From: Paracoccaceae bacterium
GTDB lineage: Bacteria > Pseudomonadota > Alphaproteobacteria > Rhodobacterales > Rhodobacteraceae
Direction of reading: 5' to 3'
Length of the DNA stretch: 5,847 nucleotides
NCBI GenBank assembly: GCA_026984895.1
Contig: JALSRF010000008.1
Coordinates: forward strand, 1 to 5,847
The notes under the pieces were generated by a model that ran no database searches, had not been told where the DNA came from, and saw nothing but the letters and a program-made list of their open reading frames with translations. The first letter of the stretch is position 1. Each line of letters starts with the position of its first letter. The translations under genes were made by a program, and so were the position numbers. Shown here piece by piece: positions 1 through 5,527 of the stretch.

Positions 1-7
1 GGGCGCT

Positions 8-95
8 GGCCGGGACACGGGGCCGGGACACGGGGCCGGGACACGGGGCCGGGACACGGGGCCGGGGATACGGGGCCGCGACCGGGCCGCGACCG
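8..95. repeat. GC-rich short tandem repeat array (13-bp then 11-bp units)
   Basis: Four exact copies of the 13-bp unit GGCCGGGACACGG occupy 8-20, 21-33, 34-46 and 47-59. A fifth, 14-bp variant lies at 60-73 with one extra G and a C-to-T change. Two exact copies of a related 11-bp unit, GGCCGCGACCG, follow at 74-84 and 85-95. The unit lengths are not multiples of three and no protein is apparent across them, so the array is read as non-coding. It lies downstream of the minus-strand HupE-like gene. The array may continue to the left of the window. Replication slippage would explain the graded decay of units from left to right, which is an inference. Confidence 0.9.
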
Positions 96-104
96 GGGCC
101 GCGC

Positions 105-125
105 GGCAGGGCGCTTCTTCCTGCC
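105..125 (-). terminator. weak hairpin after the HupE-like gene, possible terminator
   Basis: GGCAGG at 105-110 pairs perfectly with CCTGCC at 120-125 around a 9-nt loop. It begins about 16 bases beyond the stop codon of the minus-strand HupE-like gene, where a terminator would be expected. No run of T follows on the minus strand, so it is not a textbook intrinsic terminator. It could act as a 3' end stabiliser or be chance pairing in very GC-rich DNA. Confidence 0.25.
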
Positions 126-140
126 CCGGGGGGCTTGAGC

Positions 141-1310
141 CTAGTAGGTGAAGAACACCCGCTGAATGAACCAGAACGCCCCGATCAGCGCGATCAGCAG
201 CGAACCGGGGATGACCACGCGCTGGCGATACCACGGCTTCTTGCCGAACCAGAGTCCCACCAGCAGATAGGCCACGGCAATGACGCTGAGCTGGCCCAGT
301 TCGACCCCGACGTTGAAACTGAGCAGCCCCAGAAGGAAATCGCCCTTCGGGATGCCGATCTCCTGCAGGATGCCGGCAAAGCCGAGACCGTGCAGCAGCC
401 CGAACAGAAAGACGATGACCGGCCGCCATGGGCTGAGCGTCGGGCGCAGGATGTTCTCGACCGCCACATAGACGATGGAAGCGGCAATAAGCGGCTCGAC
501 GATGGACGGCGGCAGATTGACGATCCCCGCCGTGCCAAGGCCAAGGGTCAGCGTATGCGCCACGGTGAACGAGGTCACCTGGATCAGGATCGGGCGCAGC
601 TTGATCGACAGCAGGAAAATCCCGAGAACGAACAGGATGTGATCGGTTCCCTCGGGGACGATGTGGGTGTAGCCGATCTTGAGAAAATCCTTGATCATGT
701 CGAAGGTCGAGCGCGCCTTTATGTCGTCGATGACCCAGGCGGAACTGGTCTGCCCGGGGTCGATCATCTCGATCTTCATCGTGCGCACCCGCCGGTCGCC
801 GGTGCGAAGCGCGATGCGGCCGAACCGCTTGTCCCAGCCGAAGGTGAAGGCCTTTGCCTCGGGGGGCCAGGGGGTTTCGACCACGATCGCCGTATAGCGC
901 GGCTTGGTCATGTCGCCGACCTCGCGGAAGTTTTCGCGCACGATCGAAAGCCGTGCCGGCTTGCCGTCGATGGTCAGGCGCAGCCCGTCCAGGAACTCCT
1001 GGCGAAACGCGGCGAACCTCTGTTTCAGCGCTTCCGGGGGCAGGGCGCGCAACTGGTTGTATTCGTTGGCGTTCGGGCTGTCCTCGGTTCGCGCCAGTTC
1101 CGGGGATATCCCGGCCAGAGCGGCTTCCAGGTTCAGCTGGATGTTGATGCCCAGGGTGCCTTTTTGCGTGTTGAAATAGACGAAGCCGCTGGAGGTCTTG
1201 AGCACATGCGCCTGCGCCGGGGCGGGCAGTATCCAGAAGATCGCGCCCAGAAATGCCAGGAGCACGCCAGGGAGGCGGACGCGCATGCGTGGGGAAACGG
1301 TATCAGGCAT
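141..1310 (-). CDS. HupE/UreJ-family exported membrane protein
   Basis: This 389-residue protein resembles the HupE/UreJ_2 family, whose studied HupE relatives are nickel permeases; the substrate here is unknown. Residues 9-34 form a signal peptide ending AQA, so the mature protein would start at His35. Residues 35 to about 215 form a soluble, probably periplasmic domain. About six hydrophobic segments follow (roughly 222-238, 241-262, 270-288, 297-315, 325-355 and 365-387). Family-type motifs are visible: GTDH at 221-224, AHTLTLG with His252, EN at 285-286, HGLGFA from His307, and FNVGVELGQL at 332-341. The start is uncertain. The ATG at 1310 has AAAGG 11 bases upstream, which is long spacing. 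In-frame ATGs at 1337 and 1286 are alternatives, and the latter would give the shortest signal peptide. No hydrogenase, urease or cobalamin genes are nearby, so context does not identify the metal. The 400-bp upstream gap suggests it has its own promoter. Confidence 0.85.
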   Translation of the reverse strand: MPDTVSPRMRVRLPGVLLAFLGAIFWILPAPAQAHVLKTSSGFVYFNTQKGTLGINIQLNLEAALAGISPELARTEDSPNANEYNQLRALPPEALKQRFAAFRQEFLDGLRLTIDGKPARLSIVRENFREVGDMTKPRYTAIVVETPWPPEAKAFTFGWDKRFGRIALRTGDRRVRTMKIEMIDPGQTSSAWVIDDIKARSTFDMIKDFLKIGYTHIVPEGTDHILFVLGIFLLSIKLRPILIQVTSFTVAHTLTLGLGTAGIVNLPPSIVEPLIAASIVYVAVENILRPTLSPWRPVIVFLFGLLHGLGFAGILQEIGIPKGDFLLGLLSFNVGVELGQLSVIAVAYLLVGLWFGKKPWYRQRVVIPGSLLIALIGAFWFIQRVFFTY

Positions 1311-1596
1311 CGCAACACAAGCCTTTCGCAAAATCATGACGACCCCGGGAAACAATCATCTTTCCGGCGGCCACGCAAGTTGTGGCGCGCGGCCGCGATT
1401 GCGCGATTGCGGGATCGGGCGTCAATGAGAGATCGTGCCGGCAATTGTTGCCCGGGGCGAACCACCCGCCGGGCCATGGCCGGGCATGCGCCAAGCATGC
1501 GGCCGTTGCGGGTGCGGAAACGGCTGCGGGTGCGGGGAGGGGCGCCCGGCTGACATTCGCCCGGCGGCGGTCTCGCGATACGCGATGGCGTCATGG

Positions 1597-1624
1597 CCGG
1601 CGCTGACGCGCGCCGGTTGTCAGC
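1597..1624 (-). terminator. overlapping inverted repeats, possible terminator of the DUF882 gene
   Basis: CCGGCG at 1597-1602 pairs with CGCCGG at 1611-1616 over an 8-nt loop. GCTGAC at 1602-1607 pairs with GTCAGC at 1619-1624 over an 11-nt loop. The two hairpins share bases and cannot form together. They lie about 90-115 bases past the DUF882 stop codon on its strand. Neither has a following T tract, so intrinsic termination is doubtful. Confidence 0.25.
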
Positions 1625-1646
1625 ATGGCCGGCAGGTGGGATTGTC

Positions 1647-1668
1647 GGCAGGCGGGCAGGCGGGCAGG
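1647..1668. repeat. 8-bp tandem repeat, three copies
   Basis: GGCAGGCG occurs at 1647-1654 and 1655-1662, and a third partial copy (GGCAGG) lies at 1663-1668. A looser GGCAGG also lies at 1631-1636. It is non-coding and sits just downstream of the minus-strand DUF882 gene. No function is evident. Confidence 0.8.
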
Positions 1669-1710
1669 TCGCGTCCGGCGCCCCTGAGCGCGGCCCGGTG
1701 AAGGTCCCTG

Positions 1711-2280
1711 CTAGCCGCGCCAGGTGCGCACGGCGCCGCAGTCCATGTGCACGAAATTGGAGTGGTAATAGCGGCCGACTCCGCCGGCGTGACAGGCCAG
1801 CGCAGCCTTTGCCATCTGACTGACGCTGCGCGACTTCAGCCGCAGGTCGCCGGCCTGCCCCTTCATGTGCAAGGAGTGCTTGGCCACCTTGCGCGAGCGG
1901 GCGCGCAGCATGGCGTTGGTCTTCGGGGTGCGATAGCCCGACAGCATCATGTAGGGTTCGTTCGTTTCCATCAGGGCATGGGATGCGGCCATGATGTCCA
2001 GCGTCCTGGTGTCGATCGAGATGACCTTGTTGAAACGCCAGTCGCGCATGAAATAGTTGATCTCTTTCAGGGCCTCCGGGATGTATTTCCCCTCCAGCCA
2101 GTAGATGGTGTCGATCGATTCGCCGGTGCGCCCGGAATACATCGAAAGCCGTCGGATATCGCCGGCGCCGCGCAGGAATCCCGCGGCCTTGGCGAAGGTC
2201 GGTGCGGCGGTGACAGCGGTGGCTGCGAATGCCCCGAGAAGGGCGCGTCTGGACATCGTTGGCAAACGGTCGGCGGTCAT
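1711..2280 (-). CDS. Tat-exported DUF882/YcbK-type M15-like peptidase
   Basis: This 189-residue protein belongs to the DUF882 (YcbK-like) group of the M15 zinc peptidase superfamily. Members are expected to cleave peptide bonds in periplasmic peptidoglycan, though substrate data for the group are sparse. A twin-arginine signal is clear: SRRALLG at 10-16, then a hydrophobic Ala-rich stretch and an AKA-type cleavage site near residue 32. The metal site is complete by pattern. SLHMKGQAGD at 136-145 matches the M15 S-x-H-x2-G-x-A-x-D motif with His138 and Asp145 as ligands, and VHMD supplies His178 with Asp180. Length is close to that of E. coli YcbK. The ATG at 2280 is preceded by a purine-rich GAGGGAAAGAG stretch at good spacing. 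The ATG at 2256, eight codons in, would still leave the whole Tat motif. The gene diverges from an L,D-transpeptidase that is also Tat-exported, which supports a cell-wall role. Confidence 0.9.
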   Translation of the reverse strand: MTADRLPTMSRRALLGAFAATAVTAAPTFAKAAGFLRGAGDIRRLSMYSGRTGESIDTIYWLEGKYIPEALKEINYFMRDWRFNKVISIDTRTLDIMAASHALMETNEPYMMLSGYRTPKTNAMLRARSRKVAKHSLHMKGQAGDLRLKSRSVSQMAKAALACHAGGVGRYYHSNFVHMDCGAVRTWRG

Positions 2281-2420
2281 TGATTCTCTTTCCCTCGTCC
2301 TTTCGCGGCGCCCGACGGCAGCCCGGGCCGTGCGAAATATCATCCCCGTGGTGACGGGACTGTGCCACAGCTGCATGGAGCGTCCAAGGCGAACATTTTG
2401 AAAACTCGCGGCATCCCCTT

Positions 2421-2437
2421 GAAATCGGCGGGATTTC
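2421..2437. promoter_or_regulatory. short inverted repeat in the divergent region
   Basis: GAAATC at 2421-2426 and GATTTC at 2432-2437 form a perfect 6-bp dyad around GGCGG. It lies about 140 bases upstream of the DUF882 start and about 195 bases upstream of the L,D-transpeptidase start. It could be an operator or chance. I do not recognise it as the site of a known regulator. Confidence 0.3.
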
Positions 2438-2492
2438 GCCCATTTGCTGCGGCGGGCGCATGTGCGCGGCTTTTTTCGGGGCTGTTGCGAAA

Positions 2493-2527
2493 GTGTAACC
2501 CCACGGCCGGTCACACGGTTGTGAACC
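2493..2527. promoter_or_regulatory. dyad symmetries overlapping the L,D-transpeptidase promoter
   Basis: GTGTAACC (2493-2500) and GGTCACAC (2509-2516) form an imperfect inverted repeat matching at 7 of 8 positions around an 8-bp spacer. GGTT-GTG-AACC, a perfect dyad at 2517-2527, adjoins it and covers the proposed -35 hexamer at 2519-2524. The arms share a GTGAACC/GTGTAACC-like core, so three related half-sites may be stacked here. A repressor bound on the -35 would block the plus-strand gene. The regulator is unknown. Confidence 0.4.
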
Positions 2528-2547
2528 CGAAACCGCCGCAATATAGC
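2519..2547 (+). promoter_or_regulatory. candidate sigma-70 promoter of the L,D-transpeptidase gene
   Basis: TTGTGA at 2519-2524 and TATAGC at 2542-2547 are separated by exactly 17 bp. Each hexamer matches its consensus at four of six positions. Transcription would begin near 2554, giving a leader of about 80 bases before the ATG at 2633. This is the best promoter pair I can find for the plus-strand gene. I found no equally good pair for the divergent minus-strand gene. Confidence 0.45.
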
Positions 2548-2563
2548 CATGTTCGCAAACACA

Positions 2564-2617
2564 GTGCAGGCGCAATTGACCGTGCATGTGCGATTGACCG
2601 CGCAGGTGCGGTTTCCG
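2564..2617 (+). repeat. 18-bp tandem repeat in the L,D-transpeptidase leader
   Basis: Three successive 18-bp units lie at 2564-2581, 2582-2599 and 2600-2617. The first two differ at three positions and share GTGCA, GTGCG/GCGCA and ATTGACC. The third keeps GCAGGTGCG but ends in GTTTCC. The block sits between the proposed transcription start and the ribosome-binding site, so it would be transcribed. It could be a repeated operator, a structured leader or slippage debris. Confidence 0.75.
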
Positions 2618-2632
2618 GCTCAAGGGTGATCG

Positions 2633-4264
2633 ATGGACAGCAGCAGCAAGTTTTCTTCTCGCCGGGCGTTTCTTGGTGGCGCGGCCTCGTTTGTTTCTCT
2701 CTTCCCGGCTCTTGGCGGGGCGCGGGCGGCTGCGGCCGCGGTGGCGCAGGGCTCGGCATTCATGCAGGGCGTGGCCGAGGCGGCCGCGCGCGACAGGGCC
2801 CTCGCCGCCTTTTACAAGGCCAACGGATACCAGGCGATCTGGACCGGGCGCTCGGCGGCCGGGCGCGCGCGGCGCAATGCGCTGCTGAAGGCCGTGTCGG
2901 CGGCTGACGACCACGGGCTGCCGGCCAGCGCCTATGACACGCAACTGCTGCGCGCGAACCTGCGCAAGGTGCGTTCCGAGCGCGACCTGGGCCATGTCGA
3001 GGTCGCGCTTTCGCAGCTGTTTCTGCGCTATGCGCAGGATGTCCAGAGCGGCGTTCTGACGCCGTCGCGCGTCGATCGGGAAATCGCGCGCAAGGCGCCG
3101 CGCCGCGACCGGCTGACCACCCTGACCAATTTCTCGAAGTCCTCGCCCGGCGCCTATCTTCGCGCGCTGCCCCCGGCCACGCCGGAATACACGCGCCTGA
3201 TGAAACACAAGCTGGCGATGGAAAAGGTGCTGGCGCGTGGCGGCTGGGGGCCGAAGGTGCCGGGCCGCAAGATCAGGCCCGGCGACAGCGGCGCTCAGGT
3301 CGTCGCGCTGCGCAACCGGCTCATTGCCATGGGGTTCATGCGCCGCAGTGCCAGCGCGACCTTCGATGTCAACCTGCAAAAGGCGGTGCAGCGGTTCCAG
3401 CTTGCCCACGGGCTCAACCCCGACGGGGTGGCCGGGGCGGGCACGCTCAAGGCGCTGAACACCAGCCCCGAGCGGCGGCTGGCCTCGATCATCGTGGCGA
3501 TGGAGCGCGAGCGCTGGCTGAACTTCCCGCGCGGAGAGCGCCACATCTGGGTGAACCTGGCGGCCTTCACCGCCGAGGTGATCGACAACGGCAAGCCGAC
3601 CTTCCGCACGCGCGCGGTGGTCGGCGCGGCGGCCGAGGATCGCCGCAGCCCCGAGTTTTCCGACGAAATGGAATACATGGTGATCAACCCGACCTGGAAC
3701 GTGCCGCGCTCGATCGCGATCAAGGAATACCTGCCGCTGATGCAAAAGGATCCCTATGCCGCAGGGCAGTTGCAGGTGCTGGACGCGAACGGTCAGGACG
3801 TGGACCGGGCCTCGGTGGATTTCACCCAGTATGACGAAACCACCTTCCCCTTCGATCTGAAACAGCCGCCCTCGCGGCGCAATGCGCTGGGGCTGGTCAA
3901 GTTCATGTTCCCGAACCGGTTCAACATCTACCTGCACGACACGCCGGCCAAGAACCTGTTCGGACGCGACCGGCGCGCCTACAGCCACGGCTGCATCCGG
4001 CTGCGCGATCCGTTCGAATTCGCCTACACGCTGCTTGCCCGCCAGACCCGCAACCCGAAGCAGTTCTTCCAGGCGCAACTGGCCACCGGGGTCGAGCAGA
4101 TCGTCGAACTGAAAAGGCATGTGCCGGTGCACCTGGTCTACAGAACCGCCTTCACCTCGCCCAGGGGGGAGATCAACTTTCGCGGCGACATCTACGGCCG
4201 CGACCGCAGGATTTTCGCGGCGCTGCAGAACGCCGGGGTGGAACTGCGGGCGGTTCGCGGCTAA
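2633..4264 (+). CDS. Tat-exported YcbB/LdtD-type L,D-transpeptidase
   Basis: This 543-residue periplasmic enzyme should form 3-3 cross-links in peptidoglycan or exchange peptide ends through an acyl-enzyme on cysteine. It opens with a twin-arginine signal, SRRAFLG at 9-15, followed by a hydrophobic stretch and a likely cut near GARA (residue 32). An alpha-helical scaffold region spans about 45-205. A PG_binding_1 domain covers about 214-277 (RPGDSG, then AVQRFQLAHGLNPDG). The YkuD catalytic domain spans about 295-480, with His435 in YLHDTP and the signature SHGCIRL giving His452 and Cys454. The C-terminal stretch with VHLVYRTA and FRGDIYGRD is typical of YcbB relatives. The protein is somewhat shorter than E. 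coli YcbB (615 aa) but no domain is missing. The ATG at 2633 has AAGGG (2622-2626) six bases upstream, and the Tat motif begins right behind it. The promoter region is shared with the divergent DUF882 peptidase. Confidence 0.95.
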   Translation: MDSSSKFSSRRAFLGGAASFVSLFPALGGARAAAAAVAQGSAFMQGVAEAAARDRALAAFYKANGYQAIWTGRSAAGRARRNALLKAVSAADDHGLPASAYDTQLLRANLRKVRSERDLGHVEVALSQLFLRYAQDVQSGVLTPSRVDREIARKAPRRDRLTTLTNFSKSSPGAYLRALPPATPEYTRLMKHKLAMEKVLARGGWGPKVPGRKIRPGDSGAQVVALRNRLIAMGFMRRSASATFDVNLQKAVQRFQLAHGLNPDGVAGAGTLKALNTSPERRLASIIVAMERERWLNFPRGERHIWVNLAAFTAEVIDNGKPTFRTRAVVGAAAEDRRSPEFSDEMEYMVINPTWNVPRSIAIKEYLPLMQKDPYAAGQLQVLDANGQDVDRASVDFTQYDETTFPFDLKQPPSRRNALGLVKFMFPNRFNIYLHDTPAKNLFGRDRRAYSHGCIRLRDPFEFAYTLLARQTRNPKQFFQAQLATGVEQIVELKRHVPVHLVYRTAFTSPRGEINFRGDIYGRDRRIFAALQNAGVELRAVRG

Positions 4265-4284
4265 GTCTGTGCTTCGGGGGTGGT

Positions 4285-4307
4285 GCGATCGTCGCGCCGG
4301 CGATCGC
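4285..4307 (+). terminator. hairpin between the L,D-transpeptidase gene and lpxD
   Basis: GCGATCG at 4285-4291 pairs perfectly with CGATCGC at 4301-4307 over a 9-nt loop, starting 20 bases after the stop codon. No T run follows, so it is not a standard intrinsic terminator. It may limit read-through or stabilise the upstream message. GGCGATCGCC within it (4299-4308) is also a perfect palindrome. Confidence 0.35.
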
Positions 4308-4310
4308 CGC

Positions 4311-4340
4311 CCCGCCCAAGCCCGCCCAAGCCCGCCCAAG
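4311..4340. repeat. three exact 10-bp tandem repeats just before the lpxD ribosome-binding site
   Basis: CCCGCCCAAG occurs three times without a mismatch at 4311-4320, 4321-4330 and 4331-4340. The last copy runs straight into the AAGAGG ribosome-binding site (4342-4347) of lpxD. It is non-coding with respect to the assigned genes. Exact identity of the copies suggests recent expansion or active slippage. Confidence 0.9.
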
Positions 4341-4352
4341 CAAGAGGCCGCC

Positions 4353-5486
4353 ATGAGCGCATTCACCATCGCCGAAATCGCCCGGGCGCTGCAGGCGCCG
4401 GCGGCAGGGGACCTGTCGTTGCGCATATGCGGCGCGGCCGAGCCGGCCGAGGCCGGACCCGACCAGCTGGCGGTGGCAATGCGGCCGGCCTATGGCGAGG
4501 CGCTGGCGCAAGGGCGCGCGCGTGCCGCCGTGCTCTGGGAAGGCGCCGACTGGAAGGCCCTGGGGCTGGAGGCGGCGGTCTTCGTCGCCCGGCCGCGGCT
4601 GGCCCTGGCGGCGCTGACGGCGCATCTGGCGGGCCGGCGCGCGGCCACGGGCGGGCCCGGCGGCGACGATGCGCGCGCGGGCCGGGGCGAAATCCACCCC
4701 GGCGCGCAGATCGACCCCGGCGCCCGGATCGGTGCCCATGTGTCGGTCGGGGCGTTTTCGCTGGTCGGGCCGGGCGCGGTTCTGGGCGAGGGCGTGTGGC
4801 TCGGCGCTCATGTGAGCATCGGCGCGGGCGTGCGGATCGGCGACGGGGCGCGGCTTGAGGACGGGGTGCGGATCGCCTCCGGGGTGCGCATCGGGGCGCG
4901 GTTTCACGCGCTGCCGGGCGTGGTGATCGGGGCCGACGGTTTTTCCTATGTCACGGCGGAAAAGTCGCGCATGGAGGTGCTGCGCGAAACCCTTGGCGAC
5001 GAAGCGGCCGGCGGGGCCGAGCGCCAGGCCTGGCTGAAGATCGAATCCCTTGGCGGCGTCGAGATCGGCGATGATGTTCACGTGGGCGCCAACAGCTGCA
5101 TCGACGCGGGCACGATCCGCCCGACCCGGGTCGGCGACGGCACCCGGATCGACAACCTGGTCCAGATCGGCCACAACGTGACGCTGGGGCGCAACTGCCT
5201 GATATGCGGGCAGGCCGGCGTGGCGGGCTCGGCGGTGCTGGGCGACAATGTGGTGCTGGGCGGCCAGGCCGGCGTCGCCGACAACATCAGCCTGGGCGAC
5301 GGGGTGATCGTCGCCGCGGGCTCGATGGTGTTGTCGAACGTGCCGGCGGGGCGGGCGATGATGGGCTATCCGGCCACGCGCATGTCGGCCCAGATCGAAA
5401 GCTACAAGGCGCTGCGCCGCCTGCCGCGCATCCTGCGCCAACTCGCCGCCAAGAAACCGGTTCCCAAGACCCCGCCGAAACGCTAA
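4353..5486 (+). CDS. lpxD: UDP-3-O-acylglucosamine N-acyltransferase (LpxD)
   Basis: LpxD transfers a 3-hydroxyacyl (or related) chain from ACP to the 2-amino group of UDP-3-O-acyl-glucosamine, the third step of lipid A synthesis, in the cytoplasm as a homotrimer. The 377-residue protein has an N-terminal uridine-binding-type domain (1 to about 105), a Gly/Asp-rich linker, a left-handed beta-helix of hexapeptide repeats (about 113-335) and a C-terminal helical tail (about 345-377) that in the family contacts ACP. GADGFSY lies at 193-199. The catalytic histidine of RIDNLVQIGHN is His274. The position of the second helix-loop histidine of E. coli LpxD is Asn311 here. It is longer than E. coli LpxD (341 aa) because of the alphaproteobacterial insert after residue 200 and the linker. 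The ATG at 4353 has AAGAGG five bases upstream. Upstream in-frame extension would run inside the L,D-transpeptidase gene. The gene is not beside bamA, fabZ or lpxA here. An ACP gene follows after 41 bp, suggesting an operon. Confidence 0.93.
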   Translation: MSAFTIAEIARALQAPAAGDLSLRICGAAEPAEAGPDQLAVAMRPAYGEALAQGRARAAVLWEGADWKALGLEAAVFVARPRLALAALTAHLAGRRAATGGPGGDDARAGRGEIHPGAQIDPGARIGAHVSVGAFSLVGPGAVLGEGVWLGAHVSIGAGVRIGDGARLEDGVRIASGVRIGARFHALPGVVIGADGFSYVTAEKSRMEVLRETLGDEAAGGAERQAWLKIESLGGVEIGDDVHVGANSCIDAGTIRPTRVGDGTRIDNLVQIGHNVTLGRNCLICGQAGVAGSAVLGDNVVLGGQAGVADNISLGDGVIVAAGSMVLSNVPAGRAMMGYPATRMSAQIESYKALRRLPRILRQLAAKKPVPKTPPKR

Positions 5487-5527
5487 ACGGGCGCTGAGAG
5501 GCGCGGTTGTGATGCGCAGGGGCAGGG

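Larger units (their letters stand above)
1311..1710. other. 400-bp intergenic region with short repeats and hairpins
   Basis: This gap lies between two minus-strand genes, and I see no credible coding sequence in it. It contains an 8-bp direct repeat CGCGATTG (1394-1401 and 1402-1409). A GGCAA-TTG-TTGCC dyad lies at 1440-1452, and an 11-bp direct repeat TGCGGGTGCGG at 1507-1517 and 1525-1535. Two overlapping inverted repeats lie between 1597 and 1624. The 10-bp sequence CATGGCCGGC is repeated at 1592-1601 and 1624-1633. Three tandem copies of GGCAGG(CG) run from 1647 to 1668. The right part should hold the 3' end of the DUF882 transcript and the left part the promoter of the HupE-like gene. 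A TTGACG on the minus strand (1425-1420) has no acceptable -10 partner at normal spacing. Confidence 0.6.

Noticed and set aside
8..95. CRISPR array
   Set aside because: The repeats are contiguous, with no unique spacers, and the units are far too short.
1397..1425. Sigma-70 promoter for the HupE-like gene with TTGACG at 1425-1420 on the minus strand
   Set aside because: At 17-bp spacing the -10 would be GCAATC, which hardly matches consensus, and 16- or 18-bp spacing is no better.
135..1553. A 472-codon plus-strand open frame opposite the HupE-like gene
   Set aside because: Its composition is low-complexity Asp/Arg/Gln-rich with no recognisable fold. The minus-strand frame has a signal peptide, membrane segments and family motifs.
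2340..2430. Promoter for the minus-strand DUF882 gene
   Set aside because: Candidates such as TTCAAG-N17-CAAAAT and TTGGAC-N17-CACAGT match only three or four positions per box, so none is better than chance.
2281..2562. N-terminal extension of the DUF882 protein to 2562
   Set aside because: The added residues would bury the Tat signal about 100 residues into the protein. The ATG at 2280 has a good purine-rich ribosome-binding region.
2564..2617. Tandem alternative promoters from the repeated TTGACC
   Set aside because: Neither copy (2576-2581, 2594-2599) has a -10-like hexamer 16-18 bp downstream.
4119..4352. Upstream start of lpxD within the L,D-transpeptidase gene
   Set aside because: The extension is an out-of-frame shadow of the transpeptidase C-terminus. 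The ATG at 4353 has AAGAGG at 5-bp spacing and begins a normal LpxD N-terminus.
1334..4426. A 1030-codon open frame on the minus strand across the L,D-transpeptidase gene
   Set aside because: It is rich in Arg, Pro, His and Gly, with no domain or motif, and lies antisense to a gene with clear catalytic signatures. Such long open frames are common opposite high-GC genes.
4173..5441. A 422-codon minus-strand open frame opposite lpxD
   Set aside because: His/Arg/Pro-rich, periodic mirror of the hexapeptide repeats of LpxD; no ribosome-binding site or domain.
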